NCBI GenBank assembly: GCA_030323885.1
Contig: CM059187.1
Coordinates: 131,260,424-131,324,423, forward strand
Reading direction: 5' to 3'
DNA: 64,000 nt
From: Branchipolynoe longqiensis
Lineage: Eukaryota; Annelida; Polychaeta; Phyllodocida; Polynoidae
The translations under genes and the position numbers were made by a program. Shown piece by piece: positions 1-12,007 of this stretch (positions are counted from its first letter, which is position 1; the number at the start of each line of letters is the position of its first letter). Below the pieces are notes generated by a model. It worked only from the letters and a program-made list of their open reading frames with translations. It searched no databases and had not been told where the DNA came from.

Positions 1-357
1 TGTATGCTTTTGTTTGTTTGTTTTGTTTGTTGTTATTTTACGTCCTAGCAACATCTAAGGTCATACAAGGACGGGTACCGACTTGTGACAGTGTTACTCA
101 TGACAACGTTATAGTGCTGCCCCACTGGGAAATCAGACCACTGGCACCATTACACAATATCCCACTCAGTCACATTATCATGATAGTGAGCTAACCAGTC
201 CTTGCCCTATCCTATTAACGTCAAGTGACTGGCTAGGAAGTGACAAGTAGCAATTTTAAAGTCATCGGTTTGACTCAACCGGGAACCAAACTCCAGGCAT
301 TCCGGACCCGGGAACCAAACTCCAGGCATTCCGGACGCGAGGCCCGCGCTCTGCTGG
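1..357 (-). mobile_element. tRNA-derived SINE, family S1 (head damaged)
   Basis: Read on the minus strand, S1 has a tRNA-like head, a body of about 260 bp and a tail ending in CAACAAACAAA. Here the tail comes first on the plus strand (TTTTACGTCCTAGCAACATC), followed by the body with the shared block CCCACTCAGTCACATTA and the head/body junction GTTTGACTC. The head is damaged: a 29-bp block is directly duplicated (279-307 and 308-336) and the A-box side is lost. About 20 related copies occur in the window, which is what defines the family. S1 has two head types: S1a (ATCGGTAGAGCGCGGGCC) and S1b (AATGAGTTAGAGCGTCCG). This copy is S1a-like. Confidence 0.85.
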
Positions 358-854
358 TCACATACATATGCACAAGCTAGGGTTTATGCTCCGGTGAGTC
401 ATATTGACATTGGCTGCGCTACTAAGAGTAAGATGCAGCCTCGTTTTGAGAAGATATCAGCCAGTCGCCTCGCCGCCATTTAATAGGCACGTCCCGAATA
501 GATGCCAATAAAGCCGTTCATCTATTTGAGACAAACAACTCCTAAGAGCGTTTCGCCATAAGCCACTGCAGGGTAGGTTTACTCTATGTGCTGGCTTTGG
601 ACGTAAAATGGCAGCCACTCGCCAACAGTCAATAGGTATTGTCACCAGGGGGCGGGTTGTGGGCATTGATCTGTCCTGGCAGGGTCTATAACCAGCCCTC
701 TACTGTACACTGCACCCCAGCGTCTCACAGCAGCGCAATACTACATACAGCATAGTCGATTTTGTCTTCCATTTTTTTCTTGAAGATTTATACTGCCTAT
801 CATGGATAAGTCTTAATAGACTTGTTTTCATCATTAGACAGTTTGTTGATAGTA
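358..854. other. Unassigned DNA
   Basis: I see no exon-like frame with splice sites, no TIRs and no match to the other repeats of the window in this stretch. Confidence 0.4.
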
Positions 855-1085
855 AACCCAAGCCTACACTTTTACCAACCCAAGGGATTTTTAACCTCCC
901 ACATCACACAGACATGGTATGAGAGCAATGGACCTTTGATGACGCTGTAAGTTATACACAGCAGTGGAAATCCAAAGTGGCAGAGGTGGGGGGGGGGGGC
1001 ATGGGGAATCAAACGCCCAACCTTCAGATTAGGAGTCCGACCTAGAAAAAAGTCAGACAGTCTAACCACTATGCCACCGAGAACA
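855..1085 (-). mobile_element. tRNA-derived SINE, family S3
   Basis: The sequence matches 58805-59037 over most of its length. On the minus strand the 5' end is tRNA-like: an A-box-like GTGGCATAGTGGTTAGA, a hairpin GTCTGAC/GTCGGAC and a B-box-like GTTTGATTCCCC. A G-run follows, then unique body sequence including GTGATGTGGGAGGTTAAAAA. The hairpin and a short second stem make it resemble a class II (Leu/Ser-type) tRNA. This copy is more diverged than the second one. Confidence 0.7.
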
Positions 1086-1173
1086 CCACGATAGCCTGTC
1101 TTACACTACACTGCAAGTTGTCTTGGATTCAGATCATTCTGGGTGATAGAGAAAGAGAAGGTGTCACAGTATT

Positions 1174-1280
1174 TAAAGCTGTATAGTCCTATTAAATCAT
1201 CAAATTGTCAACATCTGAGCACTTACCCAGCCTTGATCCTACATATCCAACTTAGGTACTGGCGCACAAGATATTCTTTT
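1174..1280 (+). mobile_element. MITE M1, 5' fragment
   Basis: It begins TTTAAAGCTGTATAGTCC, the M1 terminus, and follows the M1 internal order (CATCTGAGCACTTACC, then CTACATATCCAACTTAG) before similarity is lost. Only the first third of the element is present. Confidence 0.6.
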
Positions 1281-2072
1281 ATTGAATGTACTCATTGAAT
1301 AAGATATTTTGTCAGCTGTTGGGCTCTGATTTTCCAGCCATCCAGCAAAATTGAATAATACTTAAATGAAACTATTAGTTGTAATAGTAAATTGCAAACA
1401 ATTGCAGTCGGGTAAAAAAAGGAAAAGCGATATTAATGAATATGCATTACATGGTTCCGAAATATTCTTTGTTTCCTTATTTCCTTTTCTTTATTTAATT
1501 TATTTGGTAAAACATATGTATAGCGTAAATATAGATATTGTACATGCAATTCCCGATCAAATAGGGGATGAACTCGGATTATCGTCAAAGATGCGGCAGT
1601 CTTTATCTTTCCTCGACATTCTCCTGGTGCCTGTTAAACACACCGCCATTTTCTGACGAACCCACACAAGCTTGCCCACAGAAGCACCCTTCTCCATCCC
1701 CAACATAATACTCCAGCACACTATGCATATCGATGAAATGCTATCTGGTTCCTTTTAAATAATCTTTGTTCTCCCCCTGTGTGTTTGTTCACATACGGCC
1801 TCTTGTTCCCTGTACAAGAACAACAAAAACGGAGAATGGATAACCTCCGTTAGACTGCACTCTGTCAGCATTGATTGCAATAATGCATTTATATCTAACG
1901 AGAGAAATCAATGTGCAATAAAGTGTTTGCTACATGTAAACGAAGCAAGCTCTCCGTCTGTACATAACATGTATTGAACCTCTTTGGGTGCCAAGGAATC
2001 TGGAATTGATTCATAATAGTTTATGTCAGCATTTATCCATCGCGATCAATATGTATTTGAAATGCATGTACT
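1281..2072. other. Unassigned AT-rich DNA
   Basis: It holds a 96-codon open frame (1366-1656, plus) with no recognisable motif or convincing splice sites. A weak inverted repeat lies at about 1268-1312. Nothing else is recognised. Confidence 0.4.
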
Positions 2073-2493
2073 TGTAGGGTTGTGTGTTCGAGTCTGTGGC
2101 TAGGTAGGTAGGCTAGGGTGAAAAGCAATACAGATGGAGAGAAAGAGAGAAAGTAAAGCAAAGTAAGAGTGTGAGAAGAGAGAGCACTCTCTGGTTTATT
2201 ATATACAGTACATGGGCTCATTGACGATTATCACCCAACCCTTTTCCCCCAATGGGAAGCAAGCATTCTTGGCTCTACCAATAGGGATCAAACATTCCTG
2301 GTCCCCATGGCCTGCCCACCACCACCAAGATGTGTGGCCCCTCTGGTCACCACCAGCCTTGAACCTTGATGGTGAGTGTGGTGATCCTACCCAGCAGAGG
2401 GAGAGGGGGTAGGACCTGAGTGCCCCTTACACACAGCCCAGCGAGCACCAGTATGTCTATTTACATTCCACTCAGGCACCACCAGCACTTACA
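2073..2493 (-). mobile_element. LTR-like repeat (possible solo LTR), copy 1
   Basis: On the minus strand the repeat begins TGTAAGTGCTGGTGGTGCC and ends CACACAACCCTACA, so it has TG...CA ends. It contains the core TATATAATAAACCAGAG, a TATA-like box overlapping a poly(A) signal, followed by a CT-rich stretch as in the R-U5 part of an LTR. A diverged copy lies in the opposite orientation at 20292-20701. No clean target-site duplication and no internal gag/pol sequence are visible, so a solo LTR is the best but not the only reading. Confidence 0.5.
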
Positions 2494-3084
2494 TATGGGG
2501 GCCTGGTCACGTATACCATTTTAGTAATAGAACATTTCCCCTAACATCGAAAATCAGAATAGTTGACATACTGTTGAATAAATTTGACATGGTATGCCCT
2601 ATTAGAGGTTCGCGGAACCATATTTTGTGAGGCCATTCAGGAGGCAACACCACACGAATTACCAGATGCCAGAAACGGATTGTAAATCCAAAAGCATATA
2701 AAGGAGGAGCGATGTAACGTTTTTCTACTATAATTGAGCTTGTTCATCTTCTTCTATAATTACCAACATTTGTGCATAAATATGTCCCTTTGTTTGTGTT
2801 TGTTTTCAGATATATATCTATTCCTCAGGCTTTCAGATACGTGTTGATAGTTATAAACACTTAAATACATGATAATAATAAATTGCTTAAGTGGTTAAGT
2901 ACAATGAAAGAAGAGAAATTGTGACTGTAATATTTGTTCATACATGTGATGAGTTACCTCAATTTAACCATAGAGGAGTAGTGATGAGCCCTTACCTTAA
3001 AGAAGTAAGTCAGGAATTTCATAGAGAGCTAATGCCAGCACTTATTTACACGATAATACAAGTACACGGCCATGAAATGAAGTT
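2494..3084. other. Unassigned AT-rich DNA
   Basis: No repeat shared with the rest of the window and no exon-like signal is seen, apart from a chance-like frame running into the tandem array that follows. Confidence 0.35.
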
Positions 3085-3475
3085 GTTTCCAACACATATT
3101 GCTCATTTCTACAATTGGGAGTTGGTGAATTATAATTACATGACATTAGCCGTCATGAAGGTTAATTATCACGTATGGTAATTAACCTGTATGGTAATGT
3201 GCCAATGTTGTTTTACTCAGCAAATCTATATATTTGATGAATGAGAATTACATGAATTGATTGCCATGTAGGTTATTTATGGTAATTTTCCAATTCTGTT
3301 TCAATGAGCAAACCTATCTATTTGGTGAATGAGAATTACATGAGATTAGTTGTATGTAGGTTAATTATCACGTATGGTAATGTTCCAATGCTGTTTCAAT
3401 GAGCACCTCTATCTATTTGGTGAAGAAGAATTACATGACATTAAATGTCATATAGGTTAATTATCGCGATTTCTA
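3085..3475 (+). repeat. Tandem repeat, ~90-110-bp units
   Basis: Units contain GGTTAATTATCACGTATGG, then CCAATGCTGTTTCAATGAGC and GAGAATTACATGA. Unit starts near 3160, 3270, 3359 and 3454 give an irregular spacing of about 90-110 bp. A detached partial unit lies at 3770-3840. The frame 2891-3181 overlaps the first unit, so it is probably not a gene. Confidence 0.75.
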
Positions 3476-3840
3476 TTTATGGAACTAAAGTGTAGACATC
3501 GCCGATGCCTCGCGCCACCTAGTGTCAACATCCTTTTTACCTGACTAGCCCGCCTTTCAAATCACTTCGTCCTAGGCTGTGGCTCCATCAACATATACAC
3601 TATGACTACCTTTATTTACCATCGCACCAACCCATACTGTAAGAATATTCATAGGGTTGTGTTAAGTTCTGTAAGCCTTGAAATTATGACATTCTGAACT
3701 CTGATATGTAACGATACCGAAAACGACAATAATAAATTCAACTATTAAGTATGTCTGTCTTGTGTTATTTCAATTATCACGTATGGTAATGTTCCAAATC
3801 AGTTTTACTGAGGAATCCTATCTACTGGCCGTTTTCATTG

Positions 3841-4542
3841 TATAATTACTTTGTACTGCGCATGGTCATGATGACGAAGTAACCCTACACAAACCAGCCT
3901 GAATTCATACCTAGATTGCATATCCATGCATAACTCACAGACAGTAAGGACAAAATATGCATACCCAAACAAACATACATGAGCATGGTACTGTGAACAT
4001 CAAGGTCGTCTTCATTATGTTAGCTGACCTTTAAGTGGGATGATTTGATGAACCCTAGTTAACCCCGCGGGGTCCACATCCAAACCTATCCACCGCAACC
4101 CCCCCCCCCCCCAACCCATGTACCGTCCTAATGAGACACATGCCCGCTATTATAAACACAATAATCCGCCCACACCTGTAAGATTCAGCTGACAAGCACC
4201 TCGGTGTACCCACCCTGGCCGAGTCAAACCGCACACTTCACCTTCTTGCTTTGTGATCAGAACTAAAGGGACATGGCAGTGGCTGCTTGGCTCAGTGTCT
4301 GGATAAGGTGACTGAGTGAGGTATTAGGTTGTGATGCAGCTGTGGTGGCAGCACTATTAAGTCTCCTTGAGTTGACCCTATCCCAAGCCGGTAAAAGTTC
4401 TTATATGGCCTAATATGTTGCTAAGATGCAACGCCGCGTTCACTTACCCACCCATCCACTCACTCACTCACTCAGACGTGCTTCATACACACAAAGGTCA
4501 TCGCACTAGAGGACACTAGACTAACTCATTAATGTGGGTTAA
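3841..4542. other. Unassigned DNA with a C-run
   Basis: It contains a run of Cs near 4100 and a short CACT repeat near 4460. No gene or shared repeat is recognised. Confidence 0.35.
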
Positions 4543-4740
4543 TTAAAGTTCTATAGTCAGATGACAGCATTACATTTTCCAAAGCAAAGCTATTTTCTCG
4601 ATTTGATTATATGTATCTGACAGAGATACTTGAGCACTTATTAAGATACTTGAGCACTTATTAAACATTTGTCACGACACAGGAGGGAATGCTGAGCAAA
4701 TTTAATGGAACCTGTTACTACAGAAGCTTATGGTATCAGA
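4543..4740 (+). mobile_element. MITE M1, 5' half, interrupted by a SINE
   Basis: It starts TTAAAGTTCTATAGTCAGAT, a diverged M1 terminus, and follows M1 to CAGAAGCTTATGGTATC. A 20-bp block (ACTTGAGCACTTATTAA) is tandemly duplicated near 4630-4665. The element resumes after the S1 insertion at 5081-5145. Confidence 0.7.
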
Positions 4741-5080
4741 CCAGACGGGAGGGCCGAATGAGTTAGAGCGTCCGTCTCCCATATTGGTAGATTGTGGGGT
4801 CGTGGGTTCGAACCCTGGTCGAGTCAAACCAATGACTTAAAAATTGATACTTGTCGCTTCCTAGCCTGCCGCTTGGCATTATTGGGATAGGGCAAGCACT
4901 GGTTGGCTCACTGTCAGGATAATGTGACTGAGTGGGATATCAGGTCATGGTGCTGGTGACCTGCTCTTCCAGTGGGTAAGCACTATAAAGCTGCCATGAG
5001 TGCGCACTGTCACAAGTCTGTACCCGTCCTGATATGACCTTAGATGTTGCTAGGACGTAAAGCAACAACAAACAAACAAA
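4741..5080 (+). mobile_element. SINE S1b, near full length
   Basis: The order is tRNA-like head with box B GGGTTCGAACCC, then GGTCGAGTCAAACC, the S1 body, and a tail CAACAACAAACAAACAAA. It lies inside an M1 element. The flanks 4725-4740 (AGCTTATGGTATCAGA) and 5083-5098 (AGCTCATGGTGTCCGA) look like a diverged 16-bp target-site duplication, as expected for a retroposed SINE. Confidence 0.9.
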
Positions 5081-5145
5081 GCAGCTCATGGTGTCCGACT
5101 TTTGGCATGCACTCCAAAAATAATGTTGCATGGATGCAACTCATT
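5081..5145 (+). mobile_element. MITE M1, remnant after the SINE
   Basis: CATGGTGTCCGACTTTTGGC continues the M1 consensus that stops at 4740. This remnant and 4543-4740 are one M1 copy split by S1. The 3' third is missing or decayed. Confidence 0.55.
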
Positions 5146-5851
5146 GCAGTCATAACACACCGGACCTGGAAGCAGAAATTGGGATAAAAAGGCAGACTCC
5201 GGCAGACTCGAATGTTAGCGAATATTACTACAAAAGCCTTCCCTCCCTTCCCTATCGCGCCATGCGTATTTACACTACCTATGGCACTTTCATACACAAT
5301 CAACTAAACACAGTCTACAATGGGGGAACAAATGAAAAATAGGAAGACACTAAATGACAACTTAACACACAATGGTGGGCAGTGATCGCGGCCCACTGCC
5401 CGGTGTCTGCCCACGTAAGGGCGGGTCAAGGGGCGTTATCATTAGGACCCTCCGGCGGGGGTGGGGATTGGGTCAGGGTGGACGCTGGTATGGCGGCTGG
5501 TGATAGGGGCGACTAAATTTGGCCGAGGCCTTATCTTGTCAGGCATGTCAGCCCCCCCCCCCCACCAACCCTCCTCCAACATGAGCCCCAATGGCTTGAG
5601 CTGCTCGGCTGATAAGTGGCCAAGCCAGCCTAAGGGTCATGTATATGCTGGTCCAGGGATTGTTTTTAGGGGTGGATCCAGGCATGGATGACATACTCTA
5701 CGGGGAAGGAAATGAATATGTCTAGGGGCTCATTTTTGTCTGGTTTGTGGGTTTTTTTCATTGGTGTATTTGTTTAAGTGAGTTGGAGGTTGTATTACTC
5801 TCGCATTACCAATCAAGGATCTGAGGATAGTAACAAATGTCTTAATTGTTA
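5146..5851. other. Unassigned DNA
   Basis: It is moderately GC-rich at 5370-5690, with open frames of up to 76 codons but no splice or motif support. Nothing is recognised. Confidence 0.35.
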
Positions 5852-6186
5852 TTAAAGCTGCATAGTCCGATGAAAAAATCAAATTTTCAAAACCAAAGGA
5901 ATTATCTACATTTGATTCTACATATCACACTTCGATGTGTCACCGCATAGTGCAGAATACACATGTAATTTAATAGAACCTGTTACAGCAGAAGCCTATA
6001 GTGTAAGAGTTGTGGAATGCCTGCCAACATTAATTTGGCATGCTTGAATTTCAAATATCTCAAAAGTTAACCATTTATAATAAAAGTTAATTCAAAATAA
6101 AGTAAGATCGATTTTACACATCAAGTTAATATACTTATCTCAGAAAAATGACAGAAACTCAAAACGATCGGACTATGCAACTTTAA
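5852..6186 (+). mobile_element. MITE M1, complete
   Basis: It is flanked by TTAA (5852-5855 and 6183-6186). The inverted ends are AGCTGCATAGTCCGATGA and TCGGACTATGCAACT. At about 335 bp with no coding capacity it is a MITE. TTAA target duplications are typical of piggyBac-type transposases, but the ends do not begin with the usual CCC, so the superfamily stays open. Confidence 0.85.
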
Positions 6187-7094
6187 GCTTATTAAGTTAT
6201 TTATTTGCATGCGGTTATTAAGCTGGGGATATTACACCAGTCTTCGTCATTCGACTACTCTTTGAACTATTCTGCTAATGCCGAGCTCCAGACGAGGTAG
6301 TGACAGGACACATTTGGCAGGTGATTGATCGAACCCGCGACCTCCGCCTCAGGAAGTGAGTGAATGCCTCCACTTGTAAAGCACACCGAGAGGAGGCCTA
6401 CGGTTTGCATTCTGGTAATTTGCCAACAAATTCTTCTTTTTTTTCCCTTATTTTTTTTACAAATCGTTCTTTATATGCTCATTTGCTTATATGGTAATTA
6501 TATGCTCATCTGTCAGAATATTTACCTGATACATCATATATAAGCTAAAATATGTATTACTCTATATTAAATTAATCTCAAATTGGCCAGATTGACTTTC
6601 TAGAGGCAATCAGTATTCTCGATGGGCTACTTAGGCATATATGGGGTATCCCAGGTCACCATGGAAAAAATTCAAAGCTACCAGACTGCAACTTTACGTG
6701 TGTGTATTATGAAGGCATGTAGGTATCATATGAAGGCATGTGAGTAGTATATGAATTGTGGACTTGGTGGATTATATGTTTAGAGTATCAATTAAAGATA
6801 TATCCTCTGGCTTCAGTAAATATTGTCACCTTTGAAGAGAATTTGTAATAATTAAGGAAAAGGTTGATTTGAATGTATCTTATTGATTGACTACAAAACT
6901 AGTTACTTTCAAATCCATCCCTCTCTATTTAACTTCTGAGAGCGCTATACACGCGTAAAATGTAGCCCATACTGGCATTTTGAATCAATTAATGGTGAAG
7001 GGAATCCTATTAGTTTGGGGTGCATATTAAATGGGAACTAGTTTTCGAAGAAATACGGTATATGGTATATCACTTGTAACATCTACATAGACCA
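6187..7094. other. Unassigned AT-rich DNA
   Basis: A tRNA-like remnant may lie at about 6330-6405 (minus; box-B-like GCGGGTTCGATCA), probably an old SINE head. The rest is AT-rich and unrecognised. Confidence 0.3.
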
Positions 7095-7813
7095 GGGGTC
7101 GTATGCACCAATTGGTGATAGGCTTAGCCAGAGCTAAGGCGCGAGCACCAGTTAGCTACCTCGGGGTAGCGGCGGGTTGGAGAGGTGTGTGAATCGGTAT
7201 GCACCAATGTACTAGCCAGTGCGGATAGCTAACCGTGAAGTTATTTATAGATTTGGGAATTCCCTCGATTTGACAATATGAATAATGCTGCCAATGCGGC
7301 ATGAGCATTAATAACGGTTCGATTTTATGGTTAATTTGAATAAATTTCACTTATTGCATATGTAAATCTGTCAAATATGATGGCATTGAATAGATTTGGG
7401 TATAATATATTGCCGCAGATTCGGCGACCACCATGTTTAGTTGACGTTGGACAGTATGGATATCGACGTCGCTGTGGAGGCGGCGATTTGCTTACTTTAC
7501 ATTTGTCGATTCGAAAATATTAATATCGCCACTAATGCAGCGGCAGCATTAATATCGGTTCGCTTTTAGGGTTAAATTGATTAAATTTCACTTATTGAGT
7601 ATGTAAATGTGGTAAATATGATCGCATTGTATAGAATGACATCCATACACGCACACTAGCCACCCCGGCTAGCAGTGAAATGTGATTTGAAACTGGGGTA
7701 GCTTAGGCTAGGCTAAAGTCCGCGGTTAGTGCAGACCGATTTTCCACAGTTAACCATGTGGAGCTAGCCTAGCCGCGATTAAGGCCCTAACACCGATTGG
7801 TGCATACTGCCCC
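7095..7813. mobile_element. TIR element M8, 0.7 kb
   Basis: It begins GGGGTCGTATGCACCAAT and ends ATTGGTGCATACTGCCCC, giving inverted ends of about 23 bp. Inside, a block of about 130 bp is directly repeated (about 7263-7395 and 7510-7640; both contain AAATTTCACTTATTG). It has no transposase frame, so it is non-autonomous. AGAC occurs next to both ends but a clean duplication cannot be fixed. A SINE begins directly after it. Confidence 0.75.
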
Positions 7814-8155
7814 AGACGTACTGTCTGAATCGGTAAGAGTACTGACTGGTTCCCATTTGGGGGGTCGGTGCTTTGAACCCCTACTGAATGAAACTAATTA
7901 TGTGCACTTACAAAGTTGATAATTGTTGCTATCCAAGCCTGTCACTTGTCCCTAACGAGATAGGACAAGCAATGGCTTGCTCAGTATCAGGAGAAAGCGA
8001 GAGCAGCATTGGATATTATTTCATTGTGTTGGCAGGCCGGTTGGGCAGACTAAACTGCCCTTATGAGTGCACACACTGTGAAAGGTCATCCTGATATGAC
8101 CTTCAATGTGTCTGTCCAGGATGTAAAGCCCCTAACAAAGAAATACAACACACAA
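7814..8155 (+). mobile_element. SINE S1, diverged
   Basis: The S1 order is kept (TCGGTAAGAG head, GATAGGACAAGCAATGG, GAGTGCACACACTGTG, CCTGATATGACCTTC, CAACACACAAAC tail), but with many substitutions. It is one of the older copies. Confidence 0.7.
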
Positions 8156-8454
8156 ACTGCATCTATATAAAACATGTCAGCCATTGCAGGTAAATTATAG
8201 TATATGGCAGCGCCTACTAGCAATAATCTGCAATTAGAAATATCCCATTGACATTGTATTCATTAGTTCATCTATAGCCATCCATAGTGTGTTGCTGGCG
8301 CTCCATGAAAGCTGACCTTTGGTGGCCGTACAATTATATATATATATATATAGGTTTTTAATTATTTATAGAAAGTATATTTAGCGCCCTCTAGCATGTG
8401 GTGCCCTGAGTGAAAGCCAGAATTGCTGGTACCTTCAGCTGGGACCTGAGTATA
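8156..8454. other. Unassigned DNA with a TA microsatellite
   Basis: A (TA)n run lies near 8335-8353. Nothing else is recognised. Confidence 0.5.
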
Positions 8455-9330
8455 TCATACATGCCCATGTTAAGTAAAGTCAACTACTAACTAGTGATGG
8501 AGCTGTACCTGACTGATGGGTCATGCACTGCCCATGTTAAGCTAGGTTAACTACTCACGATTGTTGAAGCTGTACCTCTTTGGTGGGTCATGCACTGCCC
8601 ACGTTAAGTTAAGTCGACTAATAACTATTGATGAAGGTGTACTTCATTGGGGGTTCATGCACTGTCCATGTTAAGTTAAGTCAACTACTAAGTATTGATG
8701 AAGCTGTACCTCATTGGTGGGTCATGCACTGCCCATGTTAAGTTAAGTTTACTCCTAACTATTGATGAAGTTGCACCTGACCGGTGGGTCATGCACTGAC
8801 CATGGTAATTTAAGTCAACTACTAACTATTGATGAAGCTGTACCTGACTGGGGGGGGGGGGTAATGTACTGACCATGTTAAGTTAAGTCGACTACTAACT
8901 ATTGATGAAGCTGTACCGCATTGGTGGGTCATGCGCTGCCCATGTTAAGTTAAGTCGACTACTAACTATTGATGAAGCTGGAACTCATTGGTGGGTCATG
9001 CACTGCCCATGTTAAGTTAAGTCAACTACTAACTATTGGTGAATATGTACCTCATTGGAGGGTCATGCACTGCCCATGTTAAGTTAAGTTGGCTACTAAC
9101 TATTGATGAAGGTGTACCTCATGGGTGGGCCATGCACTCCCACATTAAGTTAAGTTGACTACTAACTATTGATCAAGCTGTACCTCATGGGGGGATCATG
9201 CACTGCCCATGTTAAGTTAAGTCAACTACTAAATATTGACCAAGCTGTACCTCATGGGTGGATCATGCACTGCCCATGTTAAGTTAAGTCAACTCCTAAC
9301 TATTGATGAAGCTGGAACTCACGGGTGGGC
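8455..9330 (+). repeat. 66-bp minisatellite, ~13 units
   Basis: The unit contains GCCCATGTTAAGTTAAGTC, then AACTATTGATGAAGCTGTAC and a GGTGGGTCATGCACT end. Units repeat every 66-67 bp with scattered substitutions and no spacer between units, so this is a classical minisatellite and not a CRISPR-like array. Confidence 0.93.
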
Positions 9331-9880
9331 TATGGTAATAGGCAGCATGATCGCGTTACTTCTGGGGATGTGCACAGTGTAGTGCCATGTAAATACACAG
9401 GCGCACGCGCGTACACAACTAACGCGCAGGAAATAACACACGCGGTGCGCCGCGCACCACAAACAGAGCCGCGCCTCCCGGCATATCTCCCCACAACATT
9501 ATATACCACTTGGCGGCAAGGCAAATTCGCACCGGGGGTCCAGAAGTGGTTTCGTATATCAGCCGGGCATGGCTCATAGATTATCAACCGGCGCCTGCCC
9601 AGCCATCCACGTAATCTCGGTCACAGTCTTTGTGGCGGGCACAATTTACACTTGCCGATAATTGGCATGGTTCTACAGAGCTATGGATGATGTGATTGTC
9701 TTCGTTATGACGTCATTACGTGATCGTGGCGTGTGGTGGCGTGTGGTGGCGTAGTGGGTCTCTCTCAGGGTGATTCTTGGCATTACAAGTATGATAGGGT
9801 CATTTTTATAATGCATGGGTGAGGGAGTACATTTTACACTGCAGTAGTGATGGCGTGGTTTTATTCGGGGAAAGTGACAG
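9331..9880. other. Unassigned GC-richer DNA
   Basis: Open frames of about 85 codons exist on both strands (9325-9587) with no motif and no convincing splice sites. A short GTGGCGTGTG triplication lies near 9728-9750. Confidence 0.4.
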
Positions 9881-10890
9881 GGTGGTTTTCCAGTTCAGGA
9901 GTCCCATTGGTGGTTTTACAATCCTGAGTGACAGGATGAGTTGTGCTGACAGTGACGGGCATTTGACTTTATGATAGGGGATGAATGTAGTCTTAATCCT
10001 GAAGGGTGACTTGTTTGGTAATCGGTGAGCAATGGAGTTAAATTACATTGCATGAATGATCTGATGAATTGACATTGAACGGGTGATAATGGAAATTGAC
10101 GGTGCATGCGTGACGTGGTGAATTGACATTGCATGTGTGACAGAGTGAATTGACAATGTATGTGCAATATGGTGAATTGATACTCTATAGGTGACAATGT
10201 CAATTGATGCTGCATATTTGACATGTAATGGTGAATTGAACCTGAATGTGTGACAGGGTGAATTGACAGTGTATGTGTGATATGGGGAATTAACACTGTA
10301 TGCGTACCAAGGTGAATTGATGCTGTATAGTTAAAGTGTAATGGTAAATTGACCCTATATGTCTGAAAATGTGAATTTATTCTGCATAGTTAACATGTAG
10401 TGGTGAATTGACACAGCATGTGTGACAAAATGAATTGACAATGTATGTCCGATATGATGAATTGAAACTGCATGGGTGACAATGTAAATTGATTCTGCAT
10501 ATTTAACATGTAAAGGTGTATTGACCCTGAATGTGGGACAATGTGTATTGATTATGCATATTTAACATGTAATGATGAATTGACCCACCATGTGTGACAG
10601 GGTGAATTGACACTGTATGTGCGATATGGTAAGTTGACACTGGATTGGTAGCAATGTGAATTGATGCTGCATATTTAATTTAAAATGTAATGGTGAAATG
10701 AAATTGCATGTAGGACAGGGTGAATTGACACTGGATGGGTTCCAATGTCAATTACCACTGCATGTGTGCCATGGTGAATTTACACTGTGTGGGTGTCAAT
10801 GCCAATTAACATTCCACAGCTGTGTAATTCTCATGGGGAGTTGGAACTCAACAGAATGCCAGGTTGATTTGCTACTGTATAAGTAACAAC
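9881..10890 (+). repeat. Degenerate ~30-bp minisatellite
   Basis: The motif GTGAATTGACACTGCATGTG recurs roughly every 30 bp, with variants that alternate (TGCATATTTAACATGTAA) and give a longer period of about 120 bp. The 126-codon minus frame 9916-10296 is a product of this periodicity. Confidence 0.85.
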
Positions 10891-10906
10891 CTGACATAGT
10901 AGAACT

Positions 10907-12007
10907 GGGTCATTCTCTAAAACTGGGCACCAAAGTGTGACATGGAAACCAAAAGTAAAAACCTTCCAAATAATAGCAAAGATCCTTCCAAATAATAGCC
11001 TAATCCGATGTCCTATGAAGGTATGCATGTTGTGCATATGTCAGAGTTGAAAAAAATGAATTTAACTTTTAGAATTAGATCTTATACAAATTGAGCAATA
11101 CATTAATATCACTTGTGTAACATCAAAATCAAAGACACACCCAAAATCTCATTTTACCATATACAACAGAGTCAAACAAGATTTTCTTGATGAGTGTTAA
11201 GCAGACAAGGTTATGACTTACAAGAACAAAATTGAAAAATAAGTTGAAAAAGTTTGGCTACATGTATGGTGTAAATGTGTAAAGTTTCACATTTTCACTC
11301 TAGCGCAAAATCATACAATTATAATTTTGATATCTTTTGCGGGATAAATTCAATACATGTAGAACTGCTAGCATACTTAATAGACAGGATGCAATACTTA
11401 TTTGATTTGGTATCAATGAAACAAAGACTTAATTATCAGCAGCGTAATTGAACAAAACGCAAGACAGTAGTAAATAGTGGCATTTATTCTTTCTATTTTA
11501 GCTTGTTACAGTTTGATTCAAGATGTTGATGATTCATATAGTTCGAGGATTTCAGGCACTTAACCCTAATGATCTATATCATTAGTAGGGTGGGTGGGAC
11601 AGCAAATCTATGCTAAGGAACACGTCCGAGCGGCTGAAAGGCTCTTGTCGAAGTGTCTAGATTCGCTAACTGCACCATAGCCGTTGCTTTGAATTTACAG
11701 TAGGTGGCGCATCGGTCAGCGGCCATTCGTTAGTTCACAAGAACAATGTAGATGGCGCCAATAGTCACATTTAAATCTACTGTGCAGTTTCGTTAACTGC
11801 GTAATATCGGTTTCAAGGAATTTACAGTAGGTGGCACATCAATCGGCGACCATTTCGTTAGTTCAGAATTACAAATATAGGCGGCATCAACAGTCGCTTT
11901 GAAATCTACTGCGAATATACAGTCTCGCGATCTCAATTACCCATGTTGCGCACATCATGGACAATGTGGAGACCAAATATGTGGTGCCCAGTTTTGGAGA
12001 ATAACCC
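10907..12007 (+). mobile_element. TIR element M5, split by M4
   Basis: The inverted ends share ATTCTCYAAAACTGGGCACC, preceded by GGGT. AACT flanks both sides (10903-10906 and 12008-12011), a likely 4-bp target duplication. The intact relative at 17710-18296 is about 590 bp. This copy is longer because M4 sits at 11444-11941. No transposase frame is visible. Confidence 0.8.
11444..11941 (+). mobile_element. TIR element M4, copy 1
   Basis: It begins GTAATTGAAC and ends in the inverted form GATCTCAATTAC. It shares GTGGCATTTATTCTTTCT and GTCGAAGTGTCTAGA with copies at 29497-29863 and 44421-44783. Its absence from the M5 copy at 17710-18296 marks it as an insertion. This copy is about 100 bp longer than the others, mainly because of a duplicated GGTGGCRCATCRRTCRGCG region. 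Confidence 0.75.

Noticed and set aside
2891..3181. 96-codon plus frame with an internal GTAAGT
   Set aside because: It runs into the tandem array at 3085-3475 and has no acceptor or motif.
5852..6186. Assignment of M1 to piggyBac outright
   Set aside because: TTAA flanks fit, but the termini lack the CCC start usual for that superfamily and no transposase is present.
8455..9330. Regular 66-bp repeats that could suggest a CRISPR array
   Set aside because: Units are contiguous with no unique spacers, substitutions are spread over the whole unit, and the context is eukaryotic.
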